DNA of 64,000 bases from Ophthalmolycus amberensis. Taxonomy: Eukaryota > Chordata > Actinopteri > Perciformes > Zoarcidae. Made by a program: the position numbers and the translations under genes. The DNA lies in contig JAFEUB010001171.1 in NCBI GenBank assembly GCA_024529925.1, positions 1,788,001-1,852,000 on the forward strand, read 5' to 3'. The first letter of the stretch is position 1; each line of letters begins with the position of its first letter. Positions 36,001-50,200 of the stretch are shown one piece after another. The notes under the pieces are model-generated. The model was not told the DNA's origin and did not search any database. It saw nothing but the letters and a program-made list of their open reading frames with translations.

Positions 36001-39000
36001 GCAGCCCCCCAGGGTTATATTTCTGCCTATACAGGGATATTCACAGCAAGCGCAACCCTACAGGAATGCCAATTATTGAGTAGTCGGGGTGTTCTATTTA
36101 TATCCAACAAAGAAGAAATCTATAAATCATTTTCTTCTGGTCCAGTCAGGCCCTGAGAAAGGAATTGAATTTCCACTTCAGTCGGTCAAGTTTACAAAGT
36201 TATCAGATCTTTTATCACAGATCTTTTACACTAGTTGACAGAAGGTCCTTTTTGGAATGTTTTTTTGTGTGAAGAGACAAGTTTTTGTTGCGTTTTAGAG
36301 CCAATGTGGGGAGTCTGACAACATTTTAGGTGAAACAGTTAGGTTTTGCAGCTGATGAATATTGGTTGTAGATAAATAAGCTAGACCATGTAATGCTCAG
36401 GCGATTTAACCTGAATCTTACATGGATATGCCCCTTCTGTTTAAAAGATTTTAAACTAAATGTACCTGCATCTCCCGTATCAGCTTTTATTCCACCACGA
36501 TAGCTTGAAATGATGACACATAATGTCTGTAATGGTTGTTTGATCCAGAGGGACTTTTTCACAATCCTCTTCTGTAATTTCCAGCTGACTGCACATATGA
36601 GTTCAAACTGGACAGCTTTTTAAAAAGGGGATACAAAAGAGCGAGTCGTGTTCTGTCCCACAATGAATAGCGACGCTTCAGACTGGAGGAGGCCGAGCAT
36701 CCCCTCTTGCAGTGGAAGATCTCTAGATTTAGCTCTGCTTATGTAACCGTCTGGTTGTGATGGCTTTGCCAGCGCTGAAGGCTGCTTAGCTGACTGTTTT
36801 GTGAACTCAGATGGTCACAGTGTTGCTTTGGGCTGCAAAGGTAAGAATATCTCAAAGAATTATGTCAGTCCTGTTGCTGACTGTCTGCAAGAATATAGAC
36901 TTTTGCTTTCAAATGAATAATGTTTGAATAAAGGTTTTTATGAAGCGCATATTGTTAACGGTGACTCCAGTACTCCTTCTCTCCCAGACCTGCCCTAGCT
37001 TTAACTCTCGTAAGTCTGATGAATGTCAGTTCATCAGCTCTATTAGATGTTAACATATTCATAGACATAAATATGACAACTGATATGAATTGACAATTCA
37101 TTAATGGGAAACTAGGAGTAGTTGTGTATTTCTATACACAGATCTGTGTGCTAAAAGACTCGGCAGCACATTCGCCTGGACTTTTTCCTTTCTCCCACGT
37201 TTGTGTTAAAGAGCACCATTAACGTTCACACAAACGGCTCTTTCTTTGCCCATCTGCGTAGTGGTTGACTCACTGATGCTCTCCCCATCATGGTTGTTCC
37301 TCTTGTTTATACAACCAAGGATATGCATAGGCCTATTTTTCGACCATAGTCTTGTTTTCCTTTCACTTTGCCCCATATGAATTAAAATGGCAGTTTATCA
37401 AAGCTATACTTCATTTACTTCATCTAACCAGGGGTAGTCGCATAGAGAATTAATTGCTTTTCCAAGCAAATTCCTGTTCAAGAAAGCAGCACACACAATA
37501 AATAGTTGAGTTTTAGCTTCTCCAGAGACTGCACTTCTACTTCCAAACTATCCGGTCTGAGCTTTTGGGCCCAAAGGGCTAGTGTTTGCAATGTCGAGCG
37601 TATAGCTTCACCCATTTTTAAGTGGAAAAACTGCTTAATTTTGTTGAGTGGGTACAAATAATTAGGTCATGTTTGGAGAAAAAAGGTCCACTGCATGAGG
37701 ATTTTCTGTCCGTGTTAATTTGTATGATTTTTTTTTTTCAATCATTAGAAATCTTAGTTGTTGTTTATTAGTAATTTTCTACTAGTTATGCTTATTGGGC
37801 GCGAGGTCTAGAAATGAAGATTTGATATGAAACGGAGACAAAGGTTATTCATGAGGAAAATAAATTCTCTTCCTATTTGTCATTGATTCTGAAGATGATG
37901 CCTCTGACACTGGTCTTCATGTGAGAAGGATTCTGAAGTATAAAACAACTCTTTGTTGGAAAACATAGGCCTGAAGAACCTCATTGCCGGGCAGGGATGT
38001 CATGCAAGACCATAGCAGGATTATTTGTTTGTGGAGCGAGACTCATCCCGCTACATTTCCTGAGAAGCATTTGAAAGCGTAGGCGATCTCCTGTGTTACC
38101 TGTGGTTGGTCAAGGCCACAGCAACAGCTGCTCAGGGTTACATCCACCCTGACAGGCCTCCACCTGTCCCGGGTGGAGCCTGGTTTCAATTAGTGGTTTG
38201 CCACCAAACATTTCTGCCCGTGACTGAAACCCAGCAGTGGATTTTCTGGCCGTCTTTCCTCACTGTTTATCGCATACTTGTTTCCCCGCCTTCCTCCTTC
38301 CTCCTCTGCTTTGGCTCCTCGCCTCATTCATTCCTCTGAGTCAAAAGTTCTCCAGTGAGATTGTGAGCTGTATTTATAAAATGAATGGAATGTTTCCTCT
38401 TTCCTGGGTGCTGGCTATCGATTTTACTTCAAAATGCCTCTTCCCCGTTCCATCGGACATAACTCATAGAGGACTTGATGCCATTCTTTAATATTTAATC
38501 ATGAAGCTGTTGCAACACTGTCACTGACAGGGTGGAGTTATCCAGCCTTGTCTTTCTTTTTCCTACCCATTCATATATTGACTTAACTGTGTGTTTGCCA
38601 GATTGAGTCCCAAGATTGTCATTATTTATGTTCAGGTGTGTCGGAACCAGATGGATGTACAGAGTGCTTTTGGTTAATTATGTGAAACCGTGAGCCGTTC
38701 TGTGCAACTCACTGTTAAACCACAGGCAGTTAATTATTACAAGCCGTTTTGTGTCTGCATGGAAATTGGATTCAAATTAAATCCACGCAAGCCTCGACAG
38801 TATAACAAATGTTCCTCAACTAGAAATCTAGTGTAACGCAGCTGCTAAAATGACACATGGATACAGGAGGATTTTCCTCACTTCATTATTGACGTTGGTT
38901 TACTATACATGCTCCAATGTAGTTCTTTATGTCCCTGTGGCCCATGAATGACATCCTGGTGCTGTCTGTCACTCCAGCAGTCCCTAGCATGTCCGCCCAC

Positions 39001-42000
39001 TACAGAGCGTGTTGTCGTACGGATGGATTATAAGGTTACATAATGAGACACTAAGGAATAGGATATTTATTTTAGCCCTGGAACAGGATTATCAGCCGCA
39101 CACAGAGATGGTTGATAAGTGATAACAGTAAAATAACATGGATTGATAGTTTAGTGTTGGTAAATTCAGAATAGAGGTTATTTTTATTAATAGTTGGACG
39201 ATGAACACTGAGCTTAGTTAAACCGAGCCATAGAGAAGAATAACAATCCCATTGCTGTCAGGTGATATAGAGCAACGACAGAGAGACTTAGAATTGCACA
39301 TAACATGTCGTCATCATTTTAAGTGGATACCAACTTCATTTTGAATGGTATATCCCCATATTTTCACAGTTTAGAAAAAACAATATTAGGTGTTGAGAAA
39401 AATAGCGCATCTCAGAAAGATCAATGTCAAAAAACAATCTAAAGGGAAACATCTACGTGTGTAAGTTCAAACTCGAGGGCGTCACTTGAGCTCGACGTGC
39501 CGTGTTGGTAATGTAATGATTTTCCGCCTTTGTTGCTGCCGTCGATTATCCCAAACATGCTCAGTCAACACCCTCCCCTTCTGTGCGCTACACTCCCAGA
39601 CACCACAGCCAGGTGCTGTGCTCTGGGCCGAGCCGGCCATGCCCGGCTACGCCAGCTTCACCCACATCCACGCTCTGTTGAAAAAGGGAGGTGTCCAAAT
39701 AAAACAATGTTGCTCCATTCCTTTCTGGTTGTAAACACACAGTACAGTAATGACTCACAGTAGGCGGCGCATTTAGCTCATCACTTTATCACGTCAACAG
39801 AGCAGATTCTAAATAGCTTTGAGGTGTTGCGTGTGCGCAAACGAATAAATTGCAGCAGGAGGTTCCTGTCTACATCCAAAATTGTGTGTAAACTATGTAT
39901 CCACAGCAGTTTGACACTGACACAACTCCCTTGTTGAATGTTATAGAGAACAATGAAGGGAACTCTATATAATACACCACCAGAAAGTAGGAAATGGGAC
40001 GTAAGCTACAGCATATTTTCTCACAGACAGGCTCATTGTGGAGCTCTAGTGCTTAAAATATAAGTGCTGGATTAAGTAAAAGTGTCAATTTAAAGGTGTT
40101 TTTATTTAACATTCTGAAAATAAATAGAGCAGCAAACTACTATTTGCTATGTAAAGCTGTATAGTGGAATAATGTCAACTTGAGTGTGTCAGTCAACGTT
40201 TACGTGATCTACAGCTCTATAGACCTTCCTTTGGAGTCCCTCCTCAGTGAGCTACTGTCCTGTGACAAATATTTAGCTCCTCTTGCTTCCAAATACTCGT
40301 TGAACTGAGAGCAATGGTTTGATTAAGTTGTCAGGAGTGGACGTTGCACGGCAGGGCCAGCTCGTCATGCTGCAGTGAAAGAAGAACTTTGTTTCGTCTC
40401 AGCTGCGGTGGTTGTTGGAGACATATTGGAACAAACCGCAAATTACAAAAGATGGGTCATATCCTGCTTGTTAATGAAGTGAAGCAGTGAGGAAATTAAA
40501 TCATCCCCAGGTTATGGTAATAATCGCGCTCTGTGGTCTCGTTTCACATCTGGTTCATCGACATGAACTGTCTTCTTGTCTGTTCAGGTGAATTTAGTTT
40601 TTTGGAGATGTTTATCTAACTAAGTCAGGGGTGATAAGAACTTGCGTCTGTCCATGAGGATCTTCCTGTGTGCCTTTGATCAAAGAGCAGCAGGGGCAAC
40701 ATAAAATTGTAATTAATATAATAATAACAACCATCATAGTATGATAATAAACTTTATTTGTATTGCACCTTTTTATAAAATGAACATTAAACCGTATAGT
40801 AAACGGTGTAGTCTGTCAGCTGGAAAGAACACAATGTCGGCACTCATAACGGCAAGTAAACTAAAGGTGGATAGGAAAAAAGTAATGAAATAACTCTTGC
40901 TTAATTAGACAAGTCCCTCAGCTTCCCTTCTTTATTGTCAAGCTAAAGAACCGTTAATGTATGTATACAACTGAATGTTCAATTTCTAGTTTCTTTTTGT
41001 CTTTAATATCTAGCTTAAGAGTAAATGATGTGCTAATTGTGAAAGACGGTGGATGTCAATCTTTGTTATAACTAGACCAATCCTGCACCGTTGTTTTGTT
41101 TTTCTGTAGAAACTCAGTTGAAAGGAACCCTTTTATAGGTCTGTAATATAGCTGTATTTTCCAGTACACCATAATAATGTACACCATTCTATTTGTCCAT
41201 TGTCCCACAGGTCATTGACTCATTGGGTATCATGATTTACAAAGCTCTAGACTACGGCCTCAAAGAAAATGAGGAGCGTGAACTCAGCCCGCCGCTGGAG
41301 CGCCTGATCGACATGATGACCAACGCTGAAAAAAACCAGAGTGACCCCTGTCCTGACGAGGGCTACGAAGCCACAGAGGAGGAGGATGAGTGTGAGGTGG
41401 AAGGAGGAGCGGAGGAGGAGGAGGAAGAAGAAGAGGAGCCCGTCTCCGCCACCACCACCAGCTCAGTCAGCAGCATTTGCAGCTATCGAGACCTCATGAC
41501 GGTAGGTTGCTGGGTTGCAGAACATTTCATGAAAGTCATATAAGGCGTGTTAAATATACAGACTCCTCTTTTCCTTTTATGCTGTTTTCACATCAGATCT
41601 GTTAACGGAGCAGTGCATACACATCACTCAAATTCCCCTGATGGGGTCCGTCATGCTGCAAATTCCCCAAGTAGCTTGTGAATATGAGGCTGGTAATTAT
41701 AGCTGTGTAAACATGCTGGTATTTGGGGAATAGGCTTAGAAACTTTCACAGTCCGTTTCTTCCATATACTGAACCCGGTGTATAACACAACCGTTACGTC
41801 TGTTTGCTGCCAGCCTTGCCTGACTCCTAATTCCTCCAACAATCATTGTCTTGAGTGTAAACTGCTGTATGGTGGGATGGCATGGCTGGAGTAGATCACT
41901 GCACATTCCTGACTGACCTCCTTCCTTCACTTGTACTCTGCTGCTCTGTCTGAGGAAGGTTGGGTCGATGAGGGTTCAGCAAGACGTGAAGTTGACGAAG

Positions 42001-43337
42001 GATGACAGGACTTGCTAGAGAAGCATCCCATTAAGACAGGAATAGTTAGATGCTGAATGGGTTTTACTCATTGCCATAGTGAGCTGAGGAGGGGCTTGTC
42101 AATAGAACACCAAATCTCCAAACTCTGACATTGGCACAGACTGTTGTAATATATAGTTAAGCTACAGTTTCTTTTTCAATAGATAAGTTTGGCTTGATAC
42201 AGAATTATTATTTTTTTTGCCTAAACTGTGAAAACCACCGCTGCAGCTGTATTTTATGCATGTTCGTAAAGACTCTCACTGCTCAGGTGTCATTTTACAT
42301 GTAATTTTCCCTTCAATGGATAAGGAAGAAGACGTTGTGCTGAGTCAGACATTCCTGTGGCGAGCCAAGCCCTGCGTGAAAATTTCAGAAAATGTCACTC
42401 GTCTGGTTTCTCCCTTTTGTGTCACTGGAGATAATTCAACGGCTCTACCATTGCTCTGTTCCGATGGCCTTTATCATCTTTACAATCGCTGTCAACTTCC
42501 ATGAGGGTCAGATCTTTAGATGGTGCCCAGGTTGATACTAGTCGGGCAATGTAGCTCAAACTGGACAAACGGGTTCGGACTGTACATGTTTGTAGCCACG
42601 CCAAACAACAACGTTGGTCCGGATTGAAATATTTCAAGAATTGTCCGATGGATTCCTTCACTGCGACGGCCCCAGTGATGCTGGTGGTCTCCTACTGTTT
42701 TCTCTAGCACCACTTTGAGCCACACGTTTGTGTTTTTGTGATGGATCAGCATTACATGTTCTACAGACATTAATATCCCCCCTCAGGATGAATTTTAATA
42801 ACTTGGATTTTCCATTTCAACTCTCCATCTAGTGCAATCATCAGGTCGACATTTCAGTTTGATCAGTACTTTGACCGATACCTGCAAAACGAGTAACATT
42901 CCCATCAGACTCTGCTGTGTTTAGTGCTAATTAGCTAATTAGTTAGCATGCTTGCACGCTAAACTAAGATGGTAAACTGTATACTTGCTAAACATGAGCA
43001 TGTTAGCATGCTGACCTTAGCATTAGCACGTTAGCATTGAGCTTGATGCACCGCTGAGACTGAGCTGCAGACTCTTAGTCTTGTTATTGCATCGTCTGAG
43101 TTTGGCGGAAAATTGAGTCAATGATTTCAACAGATGGAAATTAAAAGCCTATAGTGTCTTCGTACATGGCCACCAAATTGTGTGTATTTCCATAAAAGTT
43201 TGCCTCAATCATTTTTATTTGTGTCTGTGTACATGATTTCCTGATATGTATGTTGTTTCAAAATATTGGTCACAAAAAGACTCACTTTGCATTGACTATA
43301 TAAGAGATTTATGTATGCATCAGTTATGCAGGATACT

Positions 43338-43375
<38 letters not shown>

Positions 43376-44162
43376 TATATAGGCCATTTTAAATTAATGA
43401 TTTTTACATAAGTATAAGTTAAATCCATTTCATTTATATAGCCCAATATCACAAACCTAATTAACCTCAAGGGTGCCACTGTATATAACCTAGTTCCTTC
43501 CCTTCTCTCCTCTACAGCTATGCTCTTCCCACCTGCCCAGCACATCCGGCGCCGCGAGTCATTACCAGGCTGTGTGTCGTGCTCTGTACGCCGAGACCAG
43601 GGAACTACACACCTTTCTCGAGAAGATCAAGAATGCCAAAGAGGTAAGAAACTATGTCATGTGACATCTGCGGTTGTTATTAATAAATCTGGTGCGGATA
43701 AGTCACAGTCGAGCGGAAACACAACCGATTCCATCTGCTCACGTTTTTTTTACATACACTTGCATATGAAGAAGTCTCCTAAAACCTATTTCAGAAATGA
43801 TGAGTCACGCCTACACTCACTTCTATTAATTGCCACTCCTCCAAAGACGGAAAATGTTGTCCATGAGTCATACTCAAAACAATGAACAGATAAGAGGACA
43901 TGAGAAAGTACCATCCTTTTAGTCCATGGGGGGGGGGGGGGGGTTACCACTCTGCTGCTGTTGTCTGTGGATTTACTGTGTATAATTCAATTGGTTGACT
44001 TGGAACATGTAAGGTCTAATGGGTCTAATGATGGGGAAAAGACAATATAGGAGTGTCAATTACAACATAACTGCTCCCAAAGTGGTATTGGTCCAGAAGG
44101 GTTGAGACCAGTGGCGGCTGGTCAATAGAGGGCCATGGGGCATGGCCCCACCATGAGCAACA

Positions 44163-44202
<40 letters not shown>

Positions 44203-47200
44203 ATAATAATCATAAATTATACAAATTGTCAATATTTGTGTTTTTGAACTGTGGAATGTACCCAGTAATGTGTGTAAAATATGATATCTGCGCAAAATAT
44301 ATGCTTTTCCTGCTCGTCCTCTCCGCCTGTGTGCTCTCTGCTCGTGCTCTCAGCCTGTGTGCTCTCTGCTCGTGCTCTCAGCCTGTGTGCTCTCTGCTCG
44401 TGCTCTCTGTCTGTGTGCTCTCTGCTCGTGCTCTCAGCCTGTGTGCTCTCTGCTCGTGCTCTCAGCCTGTGTGCTCTCTGCTCGTGCTCTCTGCCTGTGT
44501 GCGCGACACCTCTGAGAACGCGCAGCTAGGGGGGCTTGATCGTTTTGGCCCAAAAGAGACGGGTCTATGAAGCAGTTTAGCCAATTGCTGATTCAAGATA
44601 TAAATGAGTGACATACAATTTAGCCAATCAGCGCCCTCAAATAGATTCAGCTTGGGGCTAGAACGATCAAGCCCCCCTCGCTGCGCGTTCTCGTCAGGAG
44701 AAGTCTCTACGCGCGAGCGCCAGCGCGAGCACTCCTCCTCCAAGACCCGTTTGAGAGGAGAACTTTGGCGGAGATTCTGCAGCCAAAGAGCTGATATCAG
44801 ATCAGCCTGACCTCACAATCAGATAGCAGACTACATGCGAAGCTTCACTAGCTGTACACCAGACAGGTTTGGCTAGCTGGATGACGTCATGCTAATCATT
44901 TATTTAGCTTTTTAAAACAACTGGGACGGATCCAGCACGGACAGTTACGGGAGTGAGGAGGTAAGGAAACATGAGAACACCAGGACACACATGGAGAACT
45001 CTGTCAAGCTACATATTCGGCAAAGTGAACATCTTTTCTTCTACATAGCCTCAGTCTCATCTGCTTAACTTGGTCATGGAGGCATCAACGTGTAATAGAG
45101 ATGTTAAATTAACAGTGAAAACTCATCATAGCTTAATTTAACATCAGTATTCATAATTACACTTCATGTTTACTTCTCCTGATCTTTACCTCCTATAACA
45201 AGGTCCATAGGGGCATCTCAATAAATAAACATGTCATATTATATTATATAAGTGTTATTTACTGATTGTTTTCGTGTTGGAATACATGTTAAATATTTAA
45301 CTGCCAAGTAATAATGCGTGTTTGATACTTACATTTTTTTTGCATTAAATCATACTGGGATGTTTGCTGAAATTGATAGGATGGCCCTACCTAGAACATT
45401 TTCCACCAGCCGCCACTGGTTGAGACTATGACCTCCTTAGTATTAGAGTAATTGACTCTGAACACTGAGGGATTCCCTATAAAGCAGCTTAGAGACGACG
45501 TGTTTTAGACTATTTACCAACTGTTCATCAAGATGTGCTGGGGGAACATTTGCCCTAATTCATGTACACTTACGAGTACGACTTTGTGTTCCCTGATTGT
45601 GTCGAGATTTTGGAAAAGATGTAGCCACGTGACTTTTTACATCGCCCAGACCTCAGTGTCTACACACTCGTGCAATATCTTCTGGCTTTGTTTTCTGCAT
45701 GAGTCATGAGTAATGCGAACAACCCTATGTAATATGTAATATGTGGTTATAGAGTCAAGTTTAACCTTGTTACCAACTTCACCAATTTGGTATCACACGT
45801 GCTCACAAATTAGGAGGCTAGTCGGGGAGTCTTTGTCTCACTGTTGTTGTTTTTCTCTCTTCTCTGGCAGTGTGTATCAGCTTCTACGTCTGTTCTGTCC
45901 ATCTAGAAATAAACCAAAAGCGTTGTTTGTTATGAAAGGTGTCAGACCAAAACTATAAAGTAACAAAAACCTTTTTTTATGTGATGTGGATTAGTTTGGG
46001 ATTTATTTCTCCTTTTTTCCTGATGGGACAGTTTGGAAGACTCAACTCATTCTGGCATCTTATATTTTTAAGACAAAGATCTTACGAGGCGTTCCAAAAT
46101 CATTTAGCCAAATTTGATACTGAGGTGAAGTAAAGTTTGCCTGCAGTGCATTGACGTGTATGTGCCTTTTAGATGAGAAGTACCGCTGCCTATCCAGAGA
46201 TGAACTTGAACAGGTTGTTGTCATGGTTTGAAAATGGTTTAAAAAGATTGGACTTGGTAAGAAGGAGTGTGTTTCAGCAGTAAACACAGGTGTGGATGAA
46301 TAGTCGTGTTGACTTTTCTTTCTTTGATCTGAGAGTGATATTCTATCCTATATGTAGCCAACAGCTTTTAATAAACTACAACCTAATTTAGCTTTGACCG
46401 TCTTTGACCATATTTTTTTTTTTGGTGGTGGAGCTACTAGAACAGCACCCTGTCAATCAAATGTGGGCAGCTACTGTGTCCTCACTTAGTGCACAGTCAT
46501 GCCTTCAGTGAAAAACAAATCAACTGAAAGAATAGTGTGACAACAGAGTAACTGTTTACAATATCTAGACTTGCCACAAGGAGAGTAATCCTTAACCTTA
46601 CACAGTCACCCACAGCTTTCAATAACTAGCTTGTGCAGAGCAGCCATTAGCGGACTATTGTTTTCTCTGGTACACTGTCAATATAGGATGAGACGGGTAT
46701 CGACATGCTTATGTGAAACATCAATCCACTAATTAACCAGACTGCTTTGACAGTATGGGCAGTTTGCCGGTGACCTCTTCCGACATCGGAAAACATTTTC
46801 ATGGATTTTCGCCCCCCTTTTCTGCTTTTCCTTTTCTTGGATAGAACCTTCGGAAAATGGAAGGCGGGACTCGGGAGGAACCTGTTCGAGACCTCGATGA
46901 GCTGCAAAATGCAGATTGGGTAAGAATACATTTTTTTCCCCTGAGTCTGTCACCATGTGTTGGCAATCGCATAACTTATGGACTGCAGTAATTATCATGT
47001 CTCATCTTTCTTTTTTTCGTCCCCACCAGGCACGGTTCTGGGTGCAGGTGATGCGAAATCTACGAGATGGTGTTAAATTGAAGAAGGTTCAGGAGCGTCG
47101 GTACAACCCGTTACCCATTGAATACCAGCTCACCCCGTACGAAATGCTGATGGACGATATCCGCTCCCAACGCTATAAGCTGCGTAAAGTCACGGTAAGA

Positions 47201-50200
47201 TCTTTTTCTCTGTTTCGAATAAATCAAGATGTATGCGTTACAATGAGATGCATTTTTGTTTTTCCTCATTTGTGTTAATAATGGTCACATATCTTAATGT
47301 TCTTATGTGGCAATGGTATTTTCTCTCTGCAGTTTTATTCAACCTCTTCAGTGCAAGTATTCCAAAAAACATGATCGTCATTAAAATGTAACAATGTCAT
47401 TCCAGCTGAAGGGAGACATCCCACCGAGGTTAAAGAAGAGTGCTCATGAGATCATTCTTGATTTCATCAGGTCGAGACCGCCTCTCAACCCTGTGAGTAG
47501 AACACAACATGGCGACAGTAATCTACACAGTTTTGTTGTTTACCATATTCAGTATACAATATTGATATATGATGTATTTCTAGTGTTCAGTTTGGCAACA
47601 TTTAGAGTGACTCATGTGATAATTATTGTCTATATTCAACCTGGTTATGCAATAAATATTTTATGTCAGTTGTTTGACTTGCACACTGGCATTCACAGTA
47701 CATGCCACATGACAGGGTGTGTGAAATTGGAGTACCCCAAAGGGTACTACAGGGGTCCATGATATTTTTTTTTTTTTTTAAGTTAACTAAAAAAAATATT
47801 AGTCATGCATAATTCCTAAAGTAATTTAGATAATTTGATAAACCATATTTTATATACAATATTCCTATTATCAATGCAATTGAGAGAGTTGAAAACTCTC
47901 AACTGCTGCAACAAATGCTTTTTTTTTTTTTTTTTTTCTAAGAAAAGTGTTTTGTGCTGTGCCTGGGGGGGGGGGGGGGGAGATATTTCTAAGGGAATAC
48001 ATTATTAAAATTTTTTTGAGAGCCACTGACTTAATGCAATTACAAATCATGCGCTCTTATGCCGATTACTGACTTGGTGTGGTGGTTGTCGTGAAAGGTT
48101 GCAGCCCGTAAACTGAAACCCCACCCGGAACGTCCCCGGAGCCTCCACGAGCGACTGCTGGAGGGCATCAAATCTGAAAGGAAGCTCAGGCCGGTCTCAC
48201 CGGACATGATCCGCAGAAACCGCCTAGGTAAGCCGCTGACAATTGCACACGTTGACGTTCTAATGTCTACATGCACAAATAACCATTAATAGGATTTGAA
48301 TGTGCAGAATTCTGTTCAAACTAAACCTTTTTGTTTTAAGAAACCTCTTGATTGTGTCTAATCAGCAAGAGTGTCTGTTAACTTACTGCTTTACGAGCCA
48401 AACCCAACCACTCGGAACAAAAATCATTAACCAGGACTTGATCACATCCATCATGGTTACTCTAACAGCGCCCTTCTCACATTGATCTGTTCACTTAATC
48501 AGAAGTCACAGTGTTTGAACAAGGATCACTTTGATTGCCGCTGTGAGCCTGGAGTTGTTTGCCTGACCTGAACTGCTAAAGGAACAGCTGTGGTTACTGA
48601 CAATTGTGCTCTTGAGCTCACAAGTTCTTTGGTTTTAACTTAAAAATGTGGAACCTGTAAGTAATACTGCTCTTTGATGTTCATTTTCTAAAAGTAAGCA
48701 GCGCATGGAGGTAGATAATCCTTTTGGTATGCGGCCGGCGTAATTGGATCATATGTTTCAACCGTTTAACGCTTTAATCAGATAAAAACAGCAAATATGT
48801 TGTCAGTCTGTACCGTACAGCGCTTCTATGCGGTTTACACAAGACACCTTTTGTGAGGGGATTTAGGAAGGTAATGTGTTGCAGTGGCTGCATAATAATA
48901 CATATGGGAGGCTAAACAGGGTGTTCCTAAACATAATACGGCTCTGTAATGTTAGATTTTCAGGCAATATGTGTTATAAACTTGGATCATTTATTGAATT
49001 ACCCGACCATTTTAACTCTCGTGGATTTCTTTTTCTCCCATTTTCTCCTATTTCCTTAATTTCAAACATGGGCACATCTCTCAGTCATGCAACCTCTTAG
49101 CATGTCTTACAGCTTTGACTCATCAGGTAAAGTTTCACGTCACCTATTGTGTTCCTATAGTTGCACCTTGTGTTTCATTCCAGGCTATTGTAGGGTTAGC
49201 TCCTGCTTCCCTTTTGATTTAAACACACCCTCCTTTTTTTATTATTTCGTGCTTGTGTTGTAAAAGTGTGTGTTTGTATGACACACTACTGTCACCTGTA
49301 CTGTACCTGGGGAAAAGATCGGTCAACACAGTGCAACTGAATCTCAGACCGGGGGAAATGGTCACCGTGGTCCTTGCTGGGAGGTAGAATATAAACATAG
49401 AGCTTCAGCGCAGGCGTACTTTATTTTTAGTCATGTTATGAATCACAGCGTGTCTCGGATATAGTAGTTACTCGCAGGGGACCATCTGTGGTCGAGGTGA
49501 TGAGGGCTAGCCATTGAGACGGAGCCAGCAGGGTGAGATTACAGATCATCACTCTGCCCCTGCAGCCAGTCTGCCCTGTTTGTCACCCTAATCCGATCTC
49601 ACTGAGGAATATGACAAATTACGTAAGGCTGGTGAAAAGTTGAACTGCAGATGACTGTCTGAATGTGTCACTACAGTGTCGCAGGAAGACCGTAATCCAG
49701 ATGGATGTATGGGAATAACCTTTTGCACTGTGGCTGCACTCATTGTCTTTCTCTGCTTCCCCTGGCTCTTCCCCTTCACTTACCGCTCCCTCTGTGCTTT
49801 CCAGCTATGCACAACATATGTGTGGCGTAGCCCACAACTACACAGCAGCTCCTCAATTCACACCTGACGGCTGCTTGTTGCTGTCAAGTAGTCCTCCCTG
49901 TGGTATTAGGATGCTGTCAGGAATGAAAATATGAATATGTGTGGTTCCTGCTAATGGTTATATTCCATTGCAGGTGTAGGGAAAAGCATCAGCACTCCTC
50001 AGGACTTGTTCCGCGGCCCAGGTAAAGAAGAGTCAGTGGCGTGGTCTATAGGCCTTTGCAAAGAAATACATTTTCAGTTTGCGTCATTTACATGAAATTA
50101 TTGAGGAGAAAATCTGTAATCTAAGCATATGTTTGGGGCTTATCTTGGTCACCATGTGGCCTGTGTATTCTGACTCTGGTATCATGAAGTAACGATACAA

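Larger units (their letters stand above)
32394..41210 (+). other. spire1 intron 2
   Basis: The largest intron, 8.8 kb. It holds a non-autonomous hAT-type element (32960..33512) containing a CTAT microsatellite, a BED zinc-finger relic (34289..34498), a GC-richer segment near 39486..39720 and a short repeat relic (40728..40785). The remaining sequence shows no recognisable gene or element. Confidence 0.6.
41502..43517 (+). other. spire1 intron 3
   Basis: A 2.0-kb intron with a degenerate teleost repeat (42500..43085), a TA microsatellite (43340..43373) and a second repeat relic (43418..43480). No other gene. Confidence 0.6.
44109..45418. mobile_element. Non-autonomous hAT-type DNA transposon with composite interior
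   Basis: 1,310 bp flanked by the exact 8-bp target duplication GTTGAGAC (44101..44108 and 45419..45426). Perfect 14-bp terminal inverted repeats CAGTGGCGGCTGGT on the left and ACCAGCCGCCACTG on the right; a subterminal GGGCCAT motif is also inverted. No transposase frame. The interior is composite: a 38-40-nt A run (44163-44200), a 28-bp-unit minisatellite (44325..44502), a nested palindrome (44514..44692) and a unique tail. Confidence 0.88.
43644..46844 (+). other. spire1 intron 4
   Basis: A 3.2-kb intron. Holds a G homopolymer (about 43928-43942) and a 1.3-kb hAT-type element (44109..45418). Remaining sequence unremarkable, including the AT-rich open frames near 45743..46133. Confidence 0.6.

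Noticed and set aside
42422..42770. Overlapping minus-strand open frames in spire1 intron 3
   Set aside because: They lie in a degenerate dispersed fish repeat.
44325..44502. Possible CRISPR-like array
   Set aside because: Units are contiguous with no unique spacers and lie in a vertebrate intron.
44226..44570. Two overlapping Cys/Ser/Leu-rich plus-strand open frames resembling a secreted peptide
   Set aside because: Both derive from the 28-bp minisatellite inside a transposon; the same residues recur in shifted frames.
47880..48000. Local hairpin and T and G homopolymers in a spire1 intron
   Set aside because: Low-complexity sequence; the short hairpin is within what chance would give.
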